DNA from: Diaporthe sp. PMI_573
Lineage: Eukaryota > Ascomycota > Sordariomycetes > Diaporthales > Diaporthaceae
Assembly: GCA_021399435.1 (NCBI GenBank)
Contig: JAJTUP010000045.1
Coordinates: 1-64,000, forward strand
DNA length: 64,000 bases
Direction: 5' to 3'
Positions 33,463-44,025 of this stretch are shown here, one piece after another. Made by a program: the position numbers and the translations under genes. Below the pieces are notes generated by a model. That model saw nothing but the letters and a program-made list of their open reading frames with translations. It had not been told where the DNA came from and did no database searches. Every line of letters starts with the position of its first letter. Position 1 is the first letter of the stretch.

Positions 33463-36400
33463 TTAGTGTGCCTGAGGCTTCTGGTCCATGTCAAGCCTCC
33501 CCGTTGCAATGGCAAATTTGATCGTCGCCCGTACTGCCCGCATGTCTGGTGTCCATTTGTCACCGTCAGACGCCGCCTTTCCCCCCAGAAAGTATGATAG
33601 GTTTCCCATCTTTGCCTGTGAGCATCGCAACATGCCTTCCCGTTGCGCGGTCCATTTTGCACAGCGGAATAGGAAGTGTTCCACTGTCTCTGATGCTAGC
33701 CCGCATTCGCAAGTGTCCGATTCCACCGTTCCTATCTTGCATAGAAAGCTGTTAAGTCTCACCATTCCGGTGCGGAGCTGTGATAGTACGTCTGCTTCCT
33801 TCCTCTTCAGCGGGTCATATAGAGTACGGGTATGCTTGCCTGGCAGTGCCGTATCTATCTGCTTCGAGCATTTCCCGACTCTTTCTGGTAGTGTTCTTGT
33901 TTGCCGCTGCTTGGTTATCGCTAGTCTTATCCTTGTGGATCTTGCTAGATGTGGTGGCACATCTGGTCTGCATTCTCCTTCTGTGGCCTTCCGCGCTGCT
34001 GCTTTGGCTTTTGGTCCCAGCGCAAAATCCTCTTCTCCTGCTGGAACCCACAACATCCGGAGAGAGTGGCCCTCGTCTTCGAGACGCTTCATATGGTCGT
34101 ATATTTGCCGTATGATCCGTTGGCCGGATTGTTGTCGTGGCCGCCGTATGGCTTCTAGTGCGGAGCGGCTGCTCGTCATGACAGTCACATCCCGCCAGCA
34201 GAGTCCAGACGGCATACATCTCAATACCATCTCTATAGCTCCCAACTCGGCGATGTATAGGTTCAGCTCCTCCGTCAAGCCGAGAGTGATGGAGTAGCTG
34301 GCCACTACCTCGTCATCTTTGTTGATCGCCGTATCTCGTACGACACCTCCCATGCCTACCATGCCCCTTCTCTGCGAGGAGCAGGTGGCAATAACTATGC
34401 CATTCACCCTCTTTGCTTCTTCCACCGCTCTCTCCCGGTCAGGGTCGCACGACACCGGGATACGGTTCCTCCATGGCGGTAACGCGTACTCCCGAATGAT
34501 CTCCATTCGTTCAGTGGCTGTTTCCCCTTGTACTTGAGCAATCCTCTGCATCGGCGATACGAATCGGCGACACACTTTCACTTTCAGTGTCGCCAACAGG
34601 TGTGTCCTGGGAAGGGTCCGGAGGTTGATCCAAAACCTTGTTGCCACTTGCGCATGCCGTTCTTACACCGGTTGGATGCTAGCTTCGGCCTCTGCCACCG
34701 CCGTTGCGACAGTCCGGAAAGCCCCCGTGATCGCCTATGCTCCGACCATCTGTGCCTTGTCCAGCCAAGCAGCTTCTCTAATGCCACATGAGTGCGCCCA
34801 CACGCTGGACGCATAGTCCATGGTGGGAGCTACTGTTGCTACGAACAGTTGTCTCGCAATCCGCGGTGACAGCATCTTCAGTCGTCTCAGACACATAGCA
34901 GCCGAGAGCCCCTTTGCGGCGGCTCTAGCTATGTGTTCCTTGTACCGCAGTTTCGCGTCCATGACCACTCCCAGGATCTTGGCGCTCGCCTTGGGCTTGA
35001 CTACTTTTCCTTTGATCATGAACGCTTTGTCGCTGGTACGCGCGGCGTTTCGCGTGAAATGCACGATGGTCGTCTTGTCTCCGTTGAACGTCGCACCGCT
35101 CCGTCTTTCCCAGCCCAGTGCTTCGTCTATAATTGATTGGATGCCGGCTCGATTCTCCTCCGCTGTTGGTCCCACCACCCAGGTTGAGTAGTCGTCCACG
35201 AATGCCATCGAACCACCTCTTGCGTTGATTCTTCTCTGCACCAAATCTGCATTGAAGAACAGGAACAACACCGGCGACAGTGGTGATCCTTGCGGGAGAC
35301 CTGCCTGTGGCAACTCCCGTAGCTGTGACTTGTACCCATTTACCACCACGGTGGCCATGCGTCCAGAGCAGAAGGCGTCAATCCATCTCACCAGTCCACC
35401 AGGTATGCCTCTCGCCTTCAGCCTCTCCAGTAGTCGTTCTTTGAACACTCCGTTGTAAGCACCCTTGACGTCGAAACTGATCAGACTGAGCACCCTGCCG
35501 GCCCTCCATGCCTTGTAGATCTGCTCCTGCAGCAGTATCAGTGCTTGTTCGGCTGACCTTCGCTTCCTTGCCCCGAAGTGGTTTGCAGGCAGCAGTCCAT
35601 AGCTTTCCACTACATAGGATACCCGCTCTGCAACGGCTGCCTCGAGTATCTTGCCCAGTGTTGACAGCAGGGATATCGGTCTCCATGCCTTGGCCACTGT
35701 GTAGTCTCCCTTGTCTGCTTTCTTTAGCGGGATGATCTTCGCACTCCTCCACTGGTGGGGTACCACACCGTCCCTGAGGGAAGTGTCGAAAAGGTGCAAG
35801 ACACGGTATCTAACCACTGGCCAAAGCTGTTTCCACACCATTGCTGGCAGACCATCCTCTCCAGGTGCTTTCCAAGGTTTCGCTGCTAGCACTTTTTCTT
35901 CAACTTCCTCCATGGTGAGGTCTGGCATGTGCACTTCCGTCCGTTGCGGTCGCTCGCCTTCATCGTCAATCTTAGCCGGCAACGGGGGGAAGAACGTGCT
36001 GAGCAGCTCCTCTGCCTGCTCCACCGTATCTTCCGTGGTGGAACCGTCTTCCCTCTTCAAAGGGGGCACCCTGTCGTCCATAACACCTGTTTCTGGTTTT
36101 AAGTACTTGGCCGCCTTCCATATGTTGACATCTTCTGCCAGGAAGTCGTCCCAGTGCAGTTTTTTCTGTTTCCGGATGGCATCATGGTACTCCTTGGATG
36201 CTTCCTTGGCCCGTCTTTCCAGGTCGGGCCTCACTTGGCCTGCTCGCCGCTGTGCCCTGGCCTGATTTCGCCAGAATGTGTACACCCGCCGAAGTCCTGT
36301 CAAATCCTTCGTCCACCAGCGCTTCGCGTACGGTACTGGTTGTGCTCGGGGTGTCAGATCGTGGATCGCCTCGAGGACGACCCTCATTAACTGGTCTGTC

Positions 36401-37242
36401 TGCTCCTGCACACCGACAGTCCAGGGGAGCTCTCGGAGATTTTTCTTCACCCTGGTTCTGATTGTTGTCCATGGTGCGTTCTTGAACGACAGTCTTTCCG
36501 TGACAATCCGATCAGGCATCGCGAGATCGAACGTCGTTTGGATCGCCCGGTGGTCCGATCCGTGTTCTGTCGGGTGTATGGAGCACGTCACCATTTCGTC
36601 TGCCAGTTTTGCCGTCGCCAGCATCAGGTCGATTGTGCTTTCCTTGTCGGGGCCTTGCCATGTCTTTGTGCCTCTCGGGAGGAGGCTGCATAGGCCGTGC
36701 TCGTTCATGACGTCGATAATCGGTTCGGCCTCGCCTTGCCTTGCCAAGGCCACGTCGTCTCCTCCCCATAGCCGGTCGTGCTGATTAAAATCTCCGGCCA
36801 GAATGACGTCCACCGCCATCCCTGACCTGCTCCTGAGGTCGAGGATCACCTGGTGCAGGGTATGGCATGTATTTTGAAGAGCCTGGGGCTTGCGTCCCGG
36901 CACATACACTGACACAACCAACATTATTCGGTCCGGAAGTCGTATGGCTGCTGCTGTCAAGTCCGAGGACTGTATTGGTACTTGGTCGGCCCCCAAGTCC
37001 CTATTCACCCACAACATGCTCCGGATCGGCCATCTGCCATCTCTCCAAATCGTAGGGACCATTTTAATCCATCTGGGATGCCCCATAGGGACTGTTAATA
37101 GTTTGCCGTCACTTTTCCATGCCTGTGGTTCTTGGACTGCCACAACTGCAAAATCCTGGAGTCGCGTATCGTTCATTAGGCTCTCGTGTACCGTGTCCTG
37201 TTTTCTGACATTCAGTTGGATGACCTGGAATATTCTACTCAT
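33463..37242 (-). pseudogene. LINE ORF2: endonuclease, reverse transcriptase, RNase H-like
   Basis: The start ATG (37242) overlaps the ORF1 stop in ATGAGTAG. The endonuclease part has IQLNVRK, VAVQEPQAW, LAGDFNQHDRLWGG and GSDHRAIQ. The reverse transcriptase has RPISLLSTLGKILE, ISFDVKGAYNGV, GLPQGSPLSPVLF and the catalytic MAFVDDYS. Two in-frame stops, TAG (34735-34737) and TAA (34663-34665), fall between reverse transcriptase and RNase H. Both fit C-to-T changes of CAG and CAA. The frame then runs open to 33463 with an RNase H-like domain (GMVGMGGVVRD, LYIAELGAIEMVL) and a Cys/His end (CECGLASETVEHFLFRC). The RNase H-like domain lacks the usual first Asp, apparently common in this lineage. 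Confidence 0.85.
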
Positions 37243-38545
37243 GCCGAGTAGGGTAGAGTTTCGGGCAGCTGCGACTGAACGACTCGTGCGGTCCACCACA
37301 GGGTACGCACTTGGGTACCTGCGTCTGGCACTCACTATGATGGTGGTCTTCGGCAGCGCACCTCGCACATACCCGATTCTTGCTGCACGAGAAAGCCTTG
37401 TGGCCGAGCTCCTGGCAGTTGTAGCATTGTATCGGTCCGGCTCTCCGCTCGAACACGCTAGTGTACGCCGATTCACCCGCTGCAAGGAAGTAGCGTTCTT
37501 GTAGGAGTCTCCTGGCATCGCTGTTCTTGGTGAGGTATACCACCATGGATCCATATGCTTTCGCGTTGTCCTTTCGACTCAACCAGGCCATCTTGGCAAT
37601 TTGAACTTCATTCTCTTGGCCCAAAGCGTCCATCGCTCCAGGAAGGACCTTGCCTTCCTGGTCGAGAACGGCAGCACGGTTGATATTGTCAACTTTGACT
37701 GGGTACAGTTGGTCTCGGAGCACTCTTGCACCTGGAGCCTTCTTGGCCTCGATGATCGCCTTGATCCTCTTCAGTTCTTCCTCGTTCCTACCAATCACCC
37801 TCAGGCGGTTGGTATTCCGTCCATCTTTGGTGACTGCAACACATCGCCAACTCGGCTGGTCGCTGGACATTCGCATTTCCTGTTCAACGGTTTTGCGAAT
37901 CATTGCCGGTGTAGCGTCTCCAATGTGATCCTCGGGCACCCTGGATGTGTCCACTGTGCAGAACACCGGCTTTGGAGTCGCCGATCGGGCCGTAGATGGA
38001 GATTGGATGGGAGTACTAACGGGTGTCATTCTGGCCGCGTCTGCATATGTCCGGCCCGGCGATCGTGGTGCCTGAGCCTTACTCAGTGTATCCAGCTGTA
38101 GTCGGGTCTGCTCCAGCTTGTCGCAAACCTGGGTAAGCTGCTGTCGGACTTGCGATAACTCTTGTGCCATCTGGGCCGTAGTCGTAGTAACTTCCTCAGC
38201 CATGCGGTCCCTAAGCTTAGCAAACTCGAGCTGAAATTCCGCCTTCATCGATTCCATTCTCTTATTGAAATCTTGTTCCAGGAGTCGTTTTAGGCTCTGG
38301 GCAACCTCGCTCATGCTACCAGCTGCCTTAGGCGCGGCCCGTTTCTCAGCTCGGGTATGACTCGGAGTTCCCTCACTGCTCTCCTCTTCCTGCCATTCCA
38401 TAGCACCTTTTTGCTGCTTGGATTCCAACGCCCTCGTCGTTCTGGTCCTTTTACGCAGGGGACGATGACATCCCCCGCCCGGAACATCCTGTTCGCCTTC
38501 CATGACGACAATGACGTCTGATGCGGGGTTCGCAACACCAGACAT
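37235..38545 (-). CDS. LINE ORF1, gag-like RNA-binding protein with zinc knuckles
   Basis: The N-terminal third is basic and charged. A coiled coil of about 100 residues follows (MSEVAQSLKRLLEQ through DKLEQTRLQLDTLSK), then a globular part with an RRM-like look (RCVAVTKDGRNTNRLRVIG). The C-terminus has zinc knuckles: CYNCQELGHKAFSC, CARCAAEDHHHSEC, CVPCGGPHESFSRSC. Such proteins coat LINE RNA. The ATG at 38545 is chosen; a second in-frame ATG at 38503 is equally possible. No stop interrupts it. Its stop codon overlaps the ORF2 start, a layout expected for translation by re-initiation. Confidence 0.85.
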   Translation of the reverse strand: MSGVANPASDVIVVMEGEQDVPGGGCHRPLRKRTRTTRALESKQQKGAMEWQEEESSEGTPSHTRAEKRAAPKAAGSMSEVAQSLKRLLEQDFNKRMESMKAEFQLEFAKLRDRMAEEVTTTTAQMAQELSQVRQQLTQVCDKLEQTRLQLDTLSKAQAPRSPGRTYADAARMTPVSTPIQSPSTARSATPKPVFCTVDTSRVPEDHIGDATPAMIRKTVEQEMRMSSDQPSWRCVAVTKDGRNTNRLRVIGRNEEELKRIKAIIEAKKAPGARVLRDQLYPVKVDNINRAAVLDQEGKVLPGAMDALGQENEVQIAKMAWLSRKDNAKAYGSMVVYLTKNSDARRLLQERYFLAAGESAYTSVFERRAGPIQCYNCQELGHKAFSCSKNRVCARCAAEDHHHSECQTQVPKCVPCGGPHESFSRSCPKLYPTRHE

Positions 38546-38589
38546 CCACCAGTGGCCAGAATCTCCGCCAAGCGGCCACGGGTGGGGTC

Positions 38590-38698
38590 CCACCAAGGAA
38601 CCAAGGACAAGACATCATCACAATACACCCAGTTACCACCCCATCAATTGGACCATAATTACACGTCCCATATACCTAAAAGGGTGATAATCTGACAA
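38590..38698 (-). repeat. LINE 5' leader (shared repeat)
   Basis: On minus this begins TGTCAGATTATCACCCTTTT and is shared with 33249-33368 (inverted) and 60262-60391 (same orientation). It is the untranslated leader of the LINE and probably contains its internal promoter. Confidence 0.7.
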
Positions 38699-38731
38699 TT
38701 AAGAGTCTCACTGCCTCAAGCCGATTCAAAT

Positions 38732-39964
38732 ATGACTGACTACGTCAATACGAGGACCCTTAATGCATTCCTAGCGAAACCAGAAGATTGGAACGACTGG
38801 AACCACGAGTTCAAACTCCAGGCCAAAACGCATGGACTCCAATCCCACATCAAAGAAAAGACTTCCCTCATCCCCCGTCCAAAACTACCAGACATTCGTC
38901 GAAAGAGATACACGAAGAAACCGCATATGCAGCGAAATGCAAGATCGCAAACCATACACGACGAGGAGGAAGATGAGGATATTATTCAAGAAAGAGGAAA
39001 CGGCGAATGGACGATGACCGACCTTACGGACAACGGAGTTAAGGCATTCAACCTAGACCTTACTTGGTATAAACAACTTGAAACCGCCTATAAGGAAGAA
39101 AACCAGGCCGTTGAAAAACTTACCAAATGGGTACTCCAAACGGTTTCCCCAGCATACAAATCCACATGTTGCGGGGAGGACGACCTACTATGGCAATGGC
39201 ACCAGAATCTGGAAAACAGATGTGCCTTGACCAAGACGGATGAGAAGACAGAAGTCTTAGCATCTTATAAACAAGCCATCAAACCACCCCGAAATATCCG
39301 GGAAGCTTCAGCATGGGTTAATCGGTGGGAAGATGTCATGGCGAGAGGACTCAAACAGGGCCTCTCAACTACCCAAGACCCAGTTGTCTGGGTACCAGAT
39401 CTGCTTCAAGCAATCGGAGGAATCCTCCCGGTCTGGACAACCATGTTCCGGCAAACAAGACGTCAAGCGATAGCCGATGGGAGCCTCAAGTTTCGCGAAG
39501 TAGGGAACGACCTCCGTCAAGAAATCGCAGCACTGGGTGTACAGAAGACTGTACGAGCCACAAAAGGTGCTTTTGCGACGACGTACGATGGTGTAAAAGA
39601 CCATGGCAGCGAAAAAGGGGACGCCCACGCTGCAGAGGATCAAATACCACTCCGAAGAGGTGCGACTGGTTCACGTAGAGGCACAGGCGAAAAAAGGAAT
39701 CTACAGCCCGTGGAAGATCCAGCTCAAGGATGTCCTGCCTGCAGAATGCCCCACGCCCTCGCGAAATGCTTTTACGTCTTTCCGGACCAAGCTTTTGAAG
39801 GCTTCAAGCCTAGAAGCTACTTGAAAAAGAGAGCTGAAGAAGCACTTGAAAATGATGCTGACCTCCAAGCACAGGTCCGAGCCCTCAAGGGTCCGAGATC
39901 GAAATCCAAGTCCAAAACCCCTCGTCCGACGAAAGAAGAAGCCGTCGAGGAAGTCGATGATTGA
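38732..39964 (+). CDS. Copia gag
   Basis: The 410-aa frame starts with an ATG in good context and has the Copia gag layout: an N-terminal segment (WNDWNHEFKLQAKTHGL), a helical middle (CALTKTDEKTEVLASYKQAI) and a single knuckle CPACRMPHALAKC near the C-terminus. It ends at TGA (39962-39964). The next codons stay open in the same frame into the protease-integrase part. It begins only 34 bp after the LINE leader, so the Copia 5' long terminal repeat is missing or displaced. Confidence 0.8.
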   Translation: MTDYVNTRTLNAFLAKPEDWNDWNHEFKLQAKTHGLQSHIKEKTSLIPRPKLPDIRRKRYTKKPHMQRNARSQTIHDEEEDEDIIQERGNGEWTMTDLTDNGVKAFNLDLTWYKQLETAYKEENQAVEKLTKWVLQTVSPAYKSTCCGEDDLLWQWHQNLENRCALTKTDEKTEVLASYKQAIKPPRNIREASAWVNRWEDVMARGLKQGLSTTQDPVVWVPDLLQAIGGILPVWTTMFRQTRRQAIADGSLKFREVGNDLRQEIAALGVQKTVRATKGAFATTYDGVKDHGSEKGDAHAAEDQIPLRRGATGSRRGTGEKRNLQPVEDPAQGCPACRMPHALAKCFYVFPDQAFEGFKPRSYLKKRAEEALENDADLQAQVRALKGPRSKSKSKTPRPTKEEAVEEVDD

Positions 39965-39967
39965 CTC

Positions 39968-41869
39968 CCGGGGTACTGTGTTGCCAGTATAGAAGCTAGG
40001 GGAGCTTTTGCCATAAACGCAGAAGAATACCCTCTTCGACACTCGGTGATACTTGACCCAGCGAGTACGATCTCGATCACGAACAACAACGAGCGTCTGT
40101 TCAACACGAGACCAGCCACACACGATGACTACCTGTGGGCCGGAGACAGACAGCTGCCAGTACTCGCATACGGCACAATGCCGGTCCGCACTGGACCGAC
40201 CGTCCTACACCTCGAAAACGTTGCCCTCTGCCCACGACTCCTGACAACACTCGTCTCTCTGAGGCAACTTCGAAGGAAGGGTATCTTTTGGGACAACGAA
40301 CACGATCCAACAACTTTGAAACGACGTGACAGGTCAACTCTGTGCAAACTCAGGGACATCCACGGCCAATACGTCATCGACTACCAACCACACGAAGTGC
40401 AAAGCGCCTTCAGCACATGGAGGAAGAAACACACTACCTACACCAAAAGGAGACCACTCACAGGCGAAGCCATCCTCTGGCACGGCCGCCTTGGTCACCC
40501 AGGTCCGAGCGCGCTTGAGCACCTAGTTGCCTCATCTCAGGGGGTGCGCATTCGGGGACCAACAACAGTCGAGTGTGAAGCCTGTGCCTTAGCCAAGATC
40601 ACGAGGCAAATCCGTCGAGCACCGAGGGAGATCCTCGAACGAGAAGGCGAAAGAATAGCACTTGACTTTCACGACTATGAACCGGGGATCAACAACTATA
40701 CGTCGCAACTATTGCTCACCTGCAGAGCATCAGGACTCATCTGGGATTACTACCTCGAAAGTCGTGATAGCGAAACCCTCCTCACGGTTATGAAATCATT
40801 CCTGGGGATGATGAAGACGCAATACAACACCAAGGTCAAGATCATCGAATGTGACGGAGAACTGTTCAGCCGCAGACGAGCCGTCAGAGAATTTCTCGAG
40901 TCAAAACATATCAAGATCGAGCCCTCAGCACCCAACACACAAGCACAAAACGGAGGAGCCGAGCGCTCAGGGGGTGTGATCAAGGAGAAGATGCGTGCAA
41001 TGCGAACAAGCTCAAAACTCCCACACTCTCTTTGGCCCGAAATTGGACGAACAACCGTCTATCTCAACAACCGAACACCAAATTACGGACTGGACTGGAA
41101 GACACCCTACTACCAATTTCACTCAGCGATTGCCAAACGCTTGGGTATCCCACGACCAGATCCAAGACCAGATCAAACTCATCTTCGCGTATTTGGCTGC
41201 AAGGCCTACGCGATGACATCCGACGCACAGCTCAAGAAAAGAAGACGTCAACGTCTCGAGCCACGTGCATGGATTGGTTACCTTGTTGGATACCGATCAT
41301 CGAACATCTACCGGATATGGATTCCCTCTACCGGAAAGATTGTCAATACAAGAGACGTGATCTTTAATGAGCACGAAGTGTTTGATGGGAATTGGGAAGG
41401 CTTCAAAGATGAGCTTCTCACCACAGACATCAACCGTCTCGCGGAGTGGACAAGAAAATACGCCCTCCCAGACAATGACACAATATCGGAACCGGAAGGA
41501 GAAGATCTGATTGAAGAAAGCTCCCCGGCAGAAGATTCCGAACACGACCGCGAATTTGAGGGACTTGATGCCGATGGCGTCCAGGAGGCAGACGTAGAGA
41601 CTGCAGAGGATGATCGCTCCGAGGCGGACCGAGAAAACGGCCCCTACACAGAAGCCAAATTCACCCTGCTACCTACTCCTCCTCGATCGCCGCCATCAGC
41701 CCTGCTCGCACACACAATTCAAACCCAGTCTGACGAAGAAATGCCGTCTACTGAAGAAAATCAAAAGACAAGCCCGTGGCAGTCTGACACCTTAGTCCAG
41801 TCCTCATCTAGAAACGCAGAAGCAGTCAAGGCGCTGATCGTCCTGGGTGCTGAGAAATGCTGCTGTTGA
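39968..41869 (+). pseudogene. Copia protease-integrase, reverse transcriptase lost
   Basis: This is in the same frame as gag, after one TGA. Protease: VILDPASTISITNN, with the Asp-Pro-x-Ser form of the active site. A GAG-pre-integrase zinc domain follows (WHGRLGHPG, CEACALAK). The integrase core has all three acidic residues: ALDFHDYEPG, IIECDGELF and NTQAQNGGAERSGG. A C-terminal chromatin-facing region (VFGCKAYAM, RAWIGYLVGYRSSNIYRIW) and an acidic linker come next. The frame then stops at 41869 without reverse transcriptase or RNase H, so the element is cut off at about 41.8 kb. No right long terminal repeat is recognised. Confidence 0.8.
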
Positions 41870-43061
41870 CTTTCTGCGGCATGGGGCTGAGGTGTGGACG
41901 TAGACGGATGCTTAGTCGCCATCGCTGATGTATACGTAGAAGTGGTAAACGCAGTGTGGGGATCATTTACTGGTTGATTGCAAGTTGTTGATTCTAGGTC
42001 TCCCCAGATACCCGCTGGCTCTGACAACTCAGAGCCAACGGCAACAACATTATCATTAGAACAACCTATCCGGCCAAGATGTCCACATCAGCTACGACCT
42101 GAGACCAAGAAAAGTCATTTTGCATCAAGCATACCACGGTGGGGCTGTAGAAGGGCGTTGGCAGTCATTACACTCTCAGACAGCTGGTCAATGGATAAGA
42201 TTTGGGGTCCAGGCGTAGTCGCCATAGTTAGCTGGGGCGAGTGGACAAGATACTGGGAATGTTGAAAATAGAGCATTGGGCAAAAAGGTGCAAGATGAAT
42301 TTATAGGGTTTTATATGATCATAGTAGATGGCGGGGTAATCTTAGTCAGAATCCGGGACTCGAGCTTTGGGTAATTATGTGAGCTGTCAACCTGCTCATG
42401 CAGTGAACAAAAGCGATGCAGCAGCTGAACGATCCCCCAGTTGCATCATTGCCATATCCACCAGAGAAACGAGAATTTATGTCTAATTAGTTATCTATTA
42501 TGACAATATTATCCTAAGTTTCCTTGTTACCCCTGTTGCCCTAGTTGTTATGGGCGTTATCATTGGTGTTGCTAACGATGTTACTAGCTGTTAGATGGTA
42601 GCTGGTTAACGGTTCTCTGTGCCTCTGTTTGCTACTTTTTTACAATACAAGAAAAAAGACATTTAACTAACTAAGATATATTTTTGATGCCAAATCGATT
42701 GGTTCTAACGAGAATCTAAGTGATTTGATTAAGTGTTGGTAGTGAGCGATTAAATCAACGTTGGTGGTCATCGGGACATTCGTAGCCTCCCCGTGCGCAC
42801 GCTTAATCTTCGGTGAACCAAAGTGGGCCTCAGCGAGCTCTCTGTCTTCTGGTGGTAGCTGCATGAGACCGGTAGATTTCCTCCTTACGTACCTCTTGAT
42901 TCGTTCGACACCTAGGCCATTGGTAGTATCCATACGATCGGAATGAGGTAGAGGATTCAAGTTCTGGGCGCAAAGTTGCTGGTTCACTTGTCGGAAGCTC
43001 TCCTGCTGTGCACGCAGCGACGCATCGCGGACTTGTGCCTGTGTCCCGATCAGACTTGTAA
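41870..43061. other. no supportable gene
   Basis: A minus frame at 42667-43155 gives a charged peptide (VERIKRYVRRKSTGLMQLPP.., MTTNVDLIAHYQHLIKSLRF) without a recognised domain. Its upper end runs into the TGATAC repeats. Nothing else is seen. Confidence 0.3.
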
Positions 43062-43172
43062 ATATTGATACCTGATACTGATACAAAGTTGATACTTTGA
43101 TACTGATACTGATATATATCATATCAGTATCAGTATCAAAATAAGCTGGTATCAACTGATACTAGGTTGATA
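43062..43172. repeat. TGATAC-rich inverted repeat
   Basis: The hexamer TGATAC and its complement GTATCA recur about a dozen times. The centre, about 43094-43139, is an almost perfect palindrome (TTTGATACTGATACTGATAT against its complement). This could be a hAT-type terminus with subterminal motifs or an unstable simple repeat. No transposase is attached. Confidence 0.55.
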
Positions 43173-43274
43173 CTCTTCCCTAAGATCCTAGCTCTCATTG
43201 GCTGAGAGGAGGTTGTACAGAATGGAGATGGTGTAACCACTCTCTCGAGAACATGAAAACTCTGCCAGGACTGA

Positions 43275-43721
43275 GGCCAACCCACGGACGGCAGGTGTAA
43301 GGCGAGTGCCGTCGTTATCGATTTCGGGCTTTCACGGAACGTGAAAACTCAAGTCGATGACTTCGGAGGCGGATCACCCTGGTACTTGGCGCCCGAGTGG
43401 CTGTTGCACGGAAGACGGGGCCCACCTGCGGATGTCTTCTCCTTGGGTGTCGTGATGCTCTACCTGCTACGTTGTATCACACTTCCGGATAAGGGACGTG
43501 GCTGGAACGTGAATGCAATTCAGCAGCACGCACCTGGGGCCACAACCTCTATGATCGCTTGGTTGGCTCGTGCTAGACGCCGGCGTGAGGAGCTTCACGG
43601 TGCCGGAGCGAGCAGCACGGAAACTAAGCTGCGGTCCCTTGTGAGACAAATGTTGCTTGACGAGGACACCCGGATCAGTGTTTGCAACCTTGCGAATCAG
43701 ACTGCTCAATGGGCGTCCTAG
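43275..43721 (+). pseudogene. protein kinase, C-terminal lobe fragment
   Basis: The frame reads AVVIDFGLSRNVKTQV (DFG motif), GGGSPWYLAPEWLLHG (APE motif) and PADVFSLGVVMLYLL (subdomain IX). It ends at 43721 with a helical tail. The ATP-binding lobe and HRD loop are missing; upstream, the frame is broken by a TGA at about 43277. This is half a kinase domain, probably not functional. It may descend from a fungal Ser/Thr kinase gene carried into the region. Confidence 0.65.
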
Positions 43722-44025
43722 TTTTGTAGCTGCAGTGGTTCCTTTTGGTATAGCATTCAACTCTGCCGGGCATGTTATATTCTATTGTACTTTTATTCGC
43801 ATTGTATTTAATTATACTCTGCCCTGAGCGTGCTAGCCTGCTCCATTGTGAGCGGGATATGAGCCCATCCCTAGAATAATGTTGGTCAGCTACATATGAT
43901 CCCAAAGAATATACTTACTCATTTATATCTTGCCGCTCTGTAGGAGAATAGCAAAGACACGCTTAAAACGTTATGTAAGACTCATTGAGAAATCGATTAA
44001 AGCATTTCCAAGGAATAGGTCCAAT
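43722..44025. other. no supportable gene
   Basis: AT-rich sequence between the kinase fragment and the hAT N-terminal fragment, with no recognised motif. Confidence 0.35.

Larger units (their letters stand above)
33369..38698 (-). mobile_element. Tad-like LINE, nearly full length
   Basis: From 5' (38698) to 3' (33369): leader TGTCAGATTATC.., ORF1 with zinc knuckles, ORF2 with endonuclease, reverse transcriptase and an RNase H-like region, then a short 3' region ending in an (ATCC)n tail at about 33369-33390. Such non-LTR elements copy themselves by target-primed reverse transcription. Two stops in ORF2 make this copy defective. No clear target duplication was found, because one flank is another LINE leader. 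Confidence 0.85.

Noticed and set aside
33488..34297. 269-codon plus frame
   Set aside because: Antisense to the LINE RNase H-like region; no independent motif.
36890..37504. 204-codon plus frame
   Set aside because: Antisense to LINE ORF1/ORF2 coding sequence.
33249..38698. DNA transposon with the LINE as cargo, using the inverted TGTCAGATT repeats as TIRs
   Set aside because: No transposase or target duplication, and the repeat is simply the LINE leader on one side; kept only as an observation.
41761..42027. 88-codon minus frame over the Copia end
   Set aside because: Low-complexity Ser/Thr/Gln peptide with no domain.
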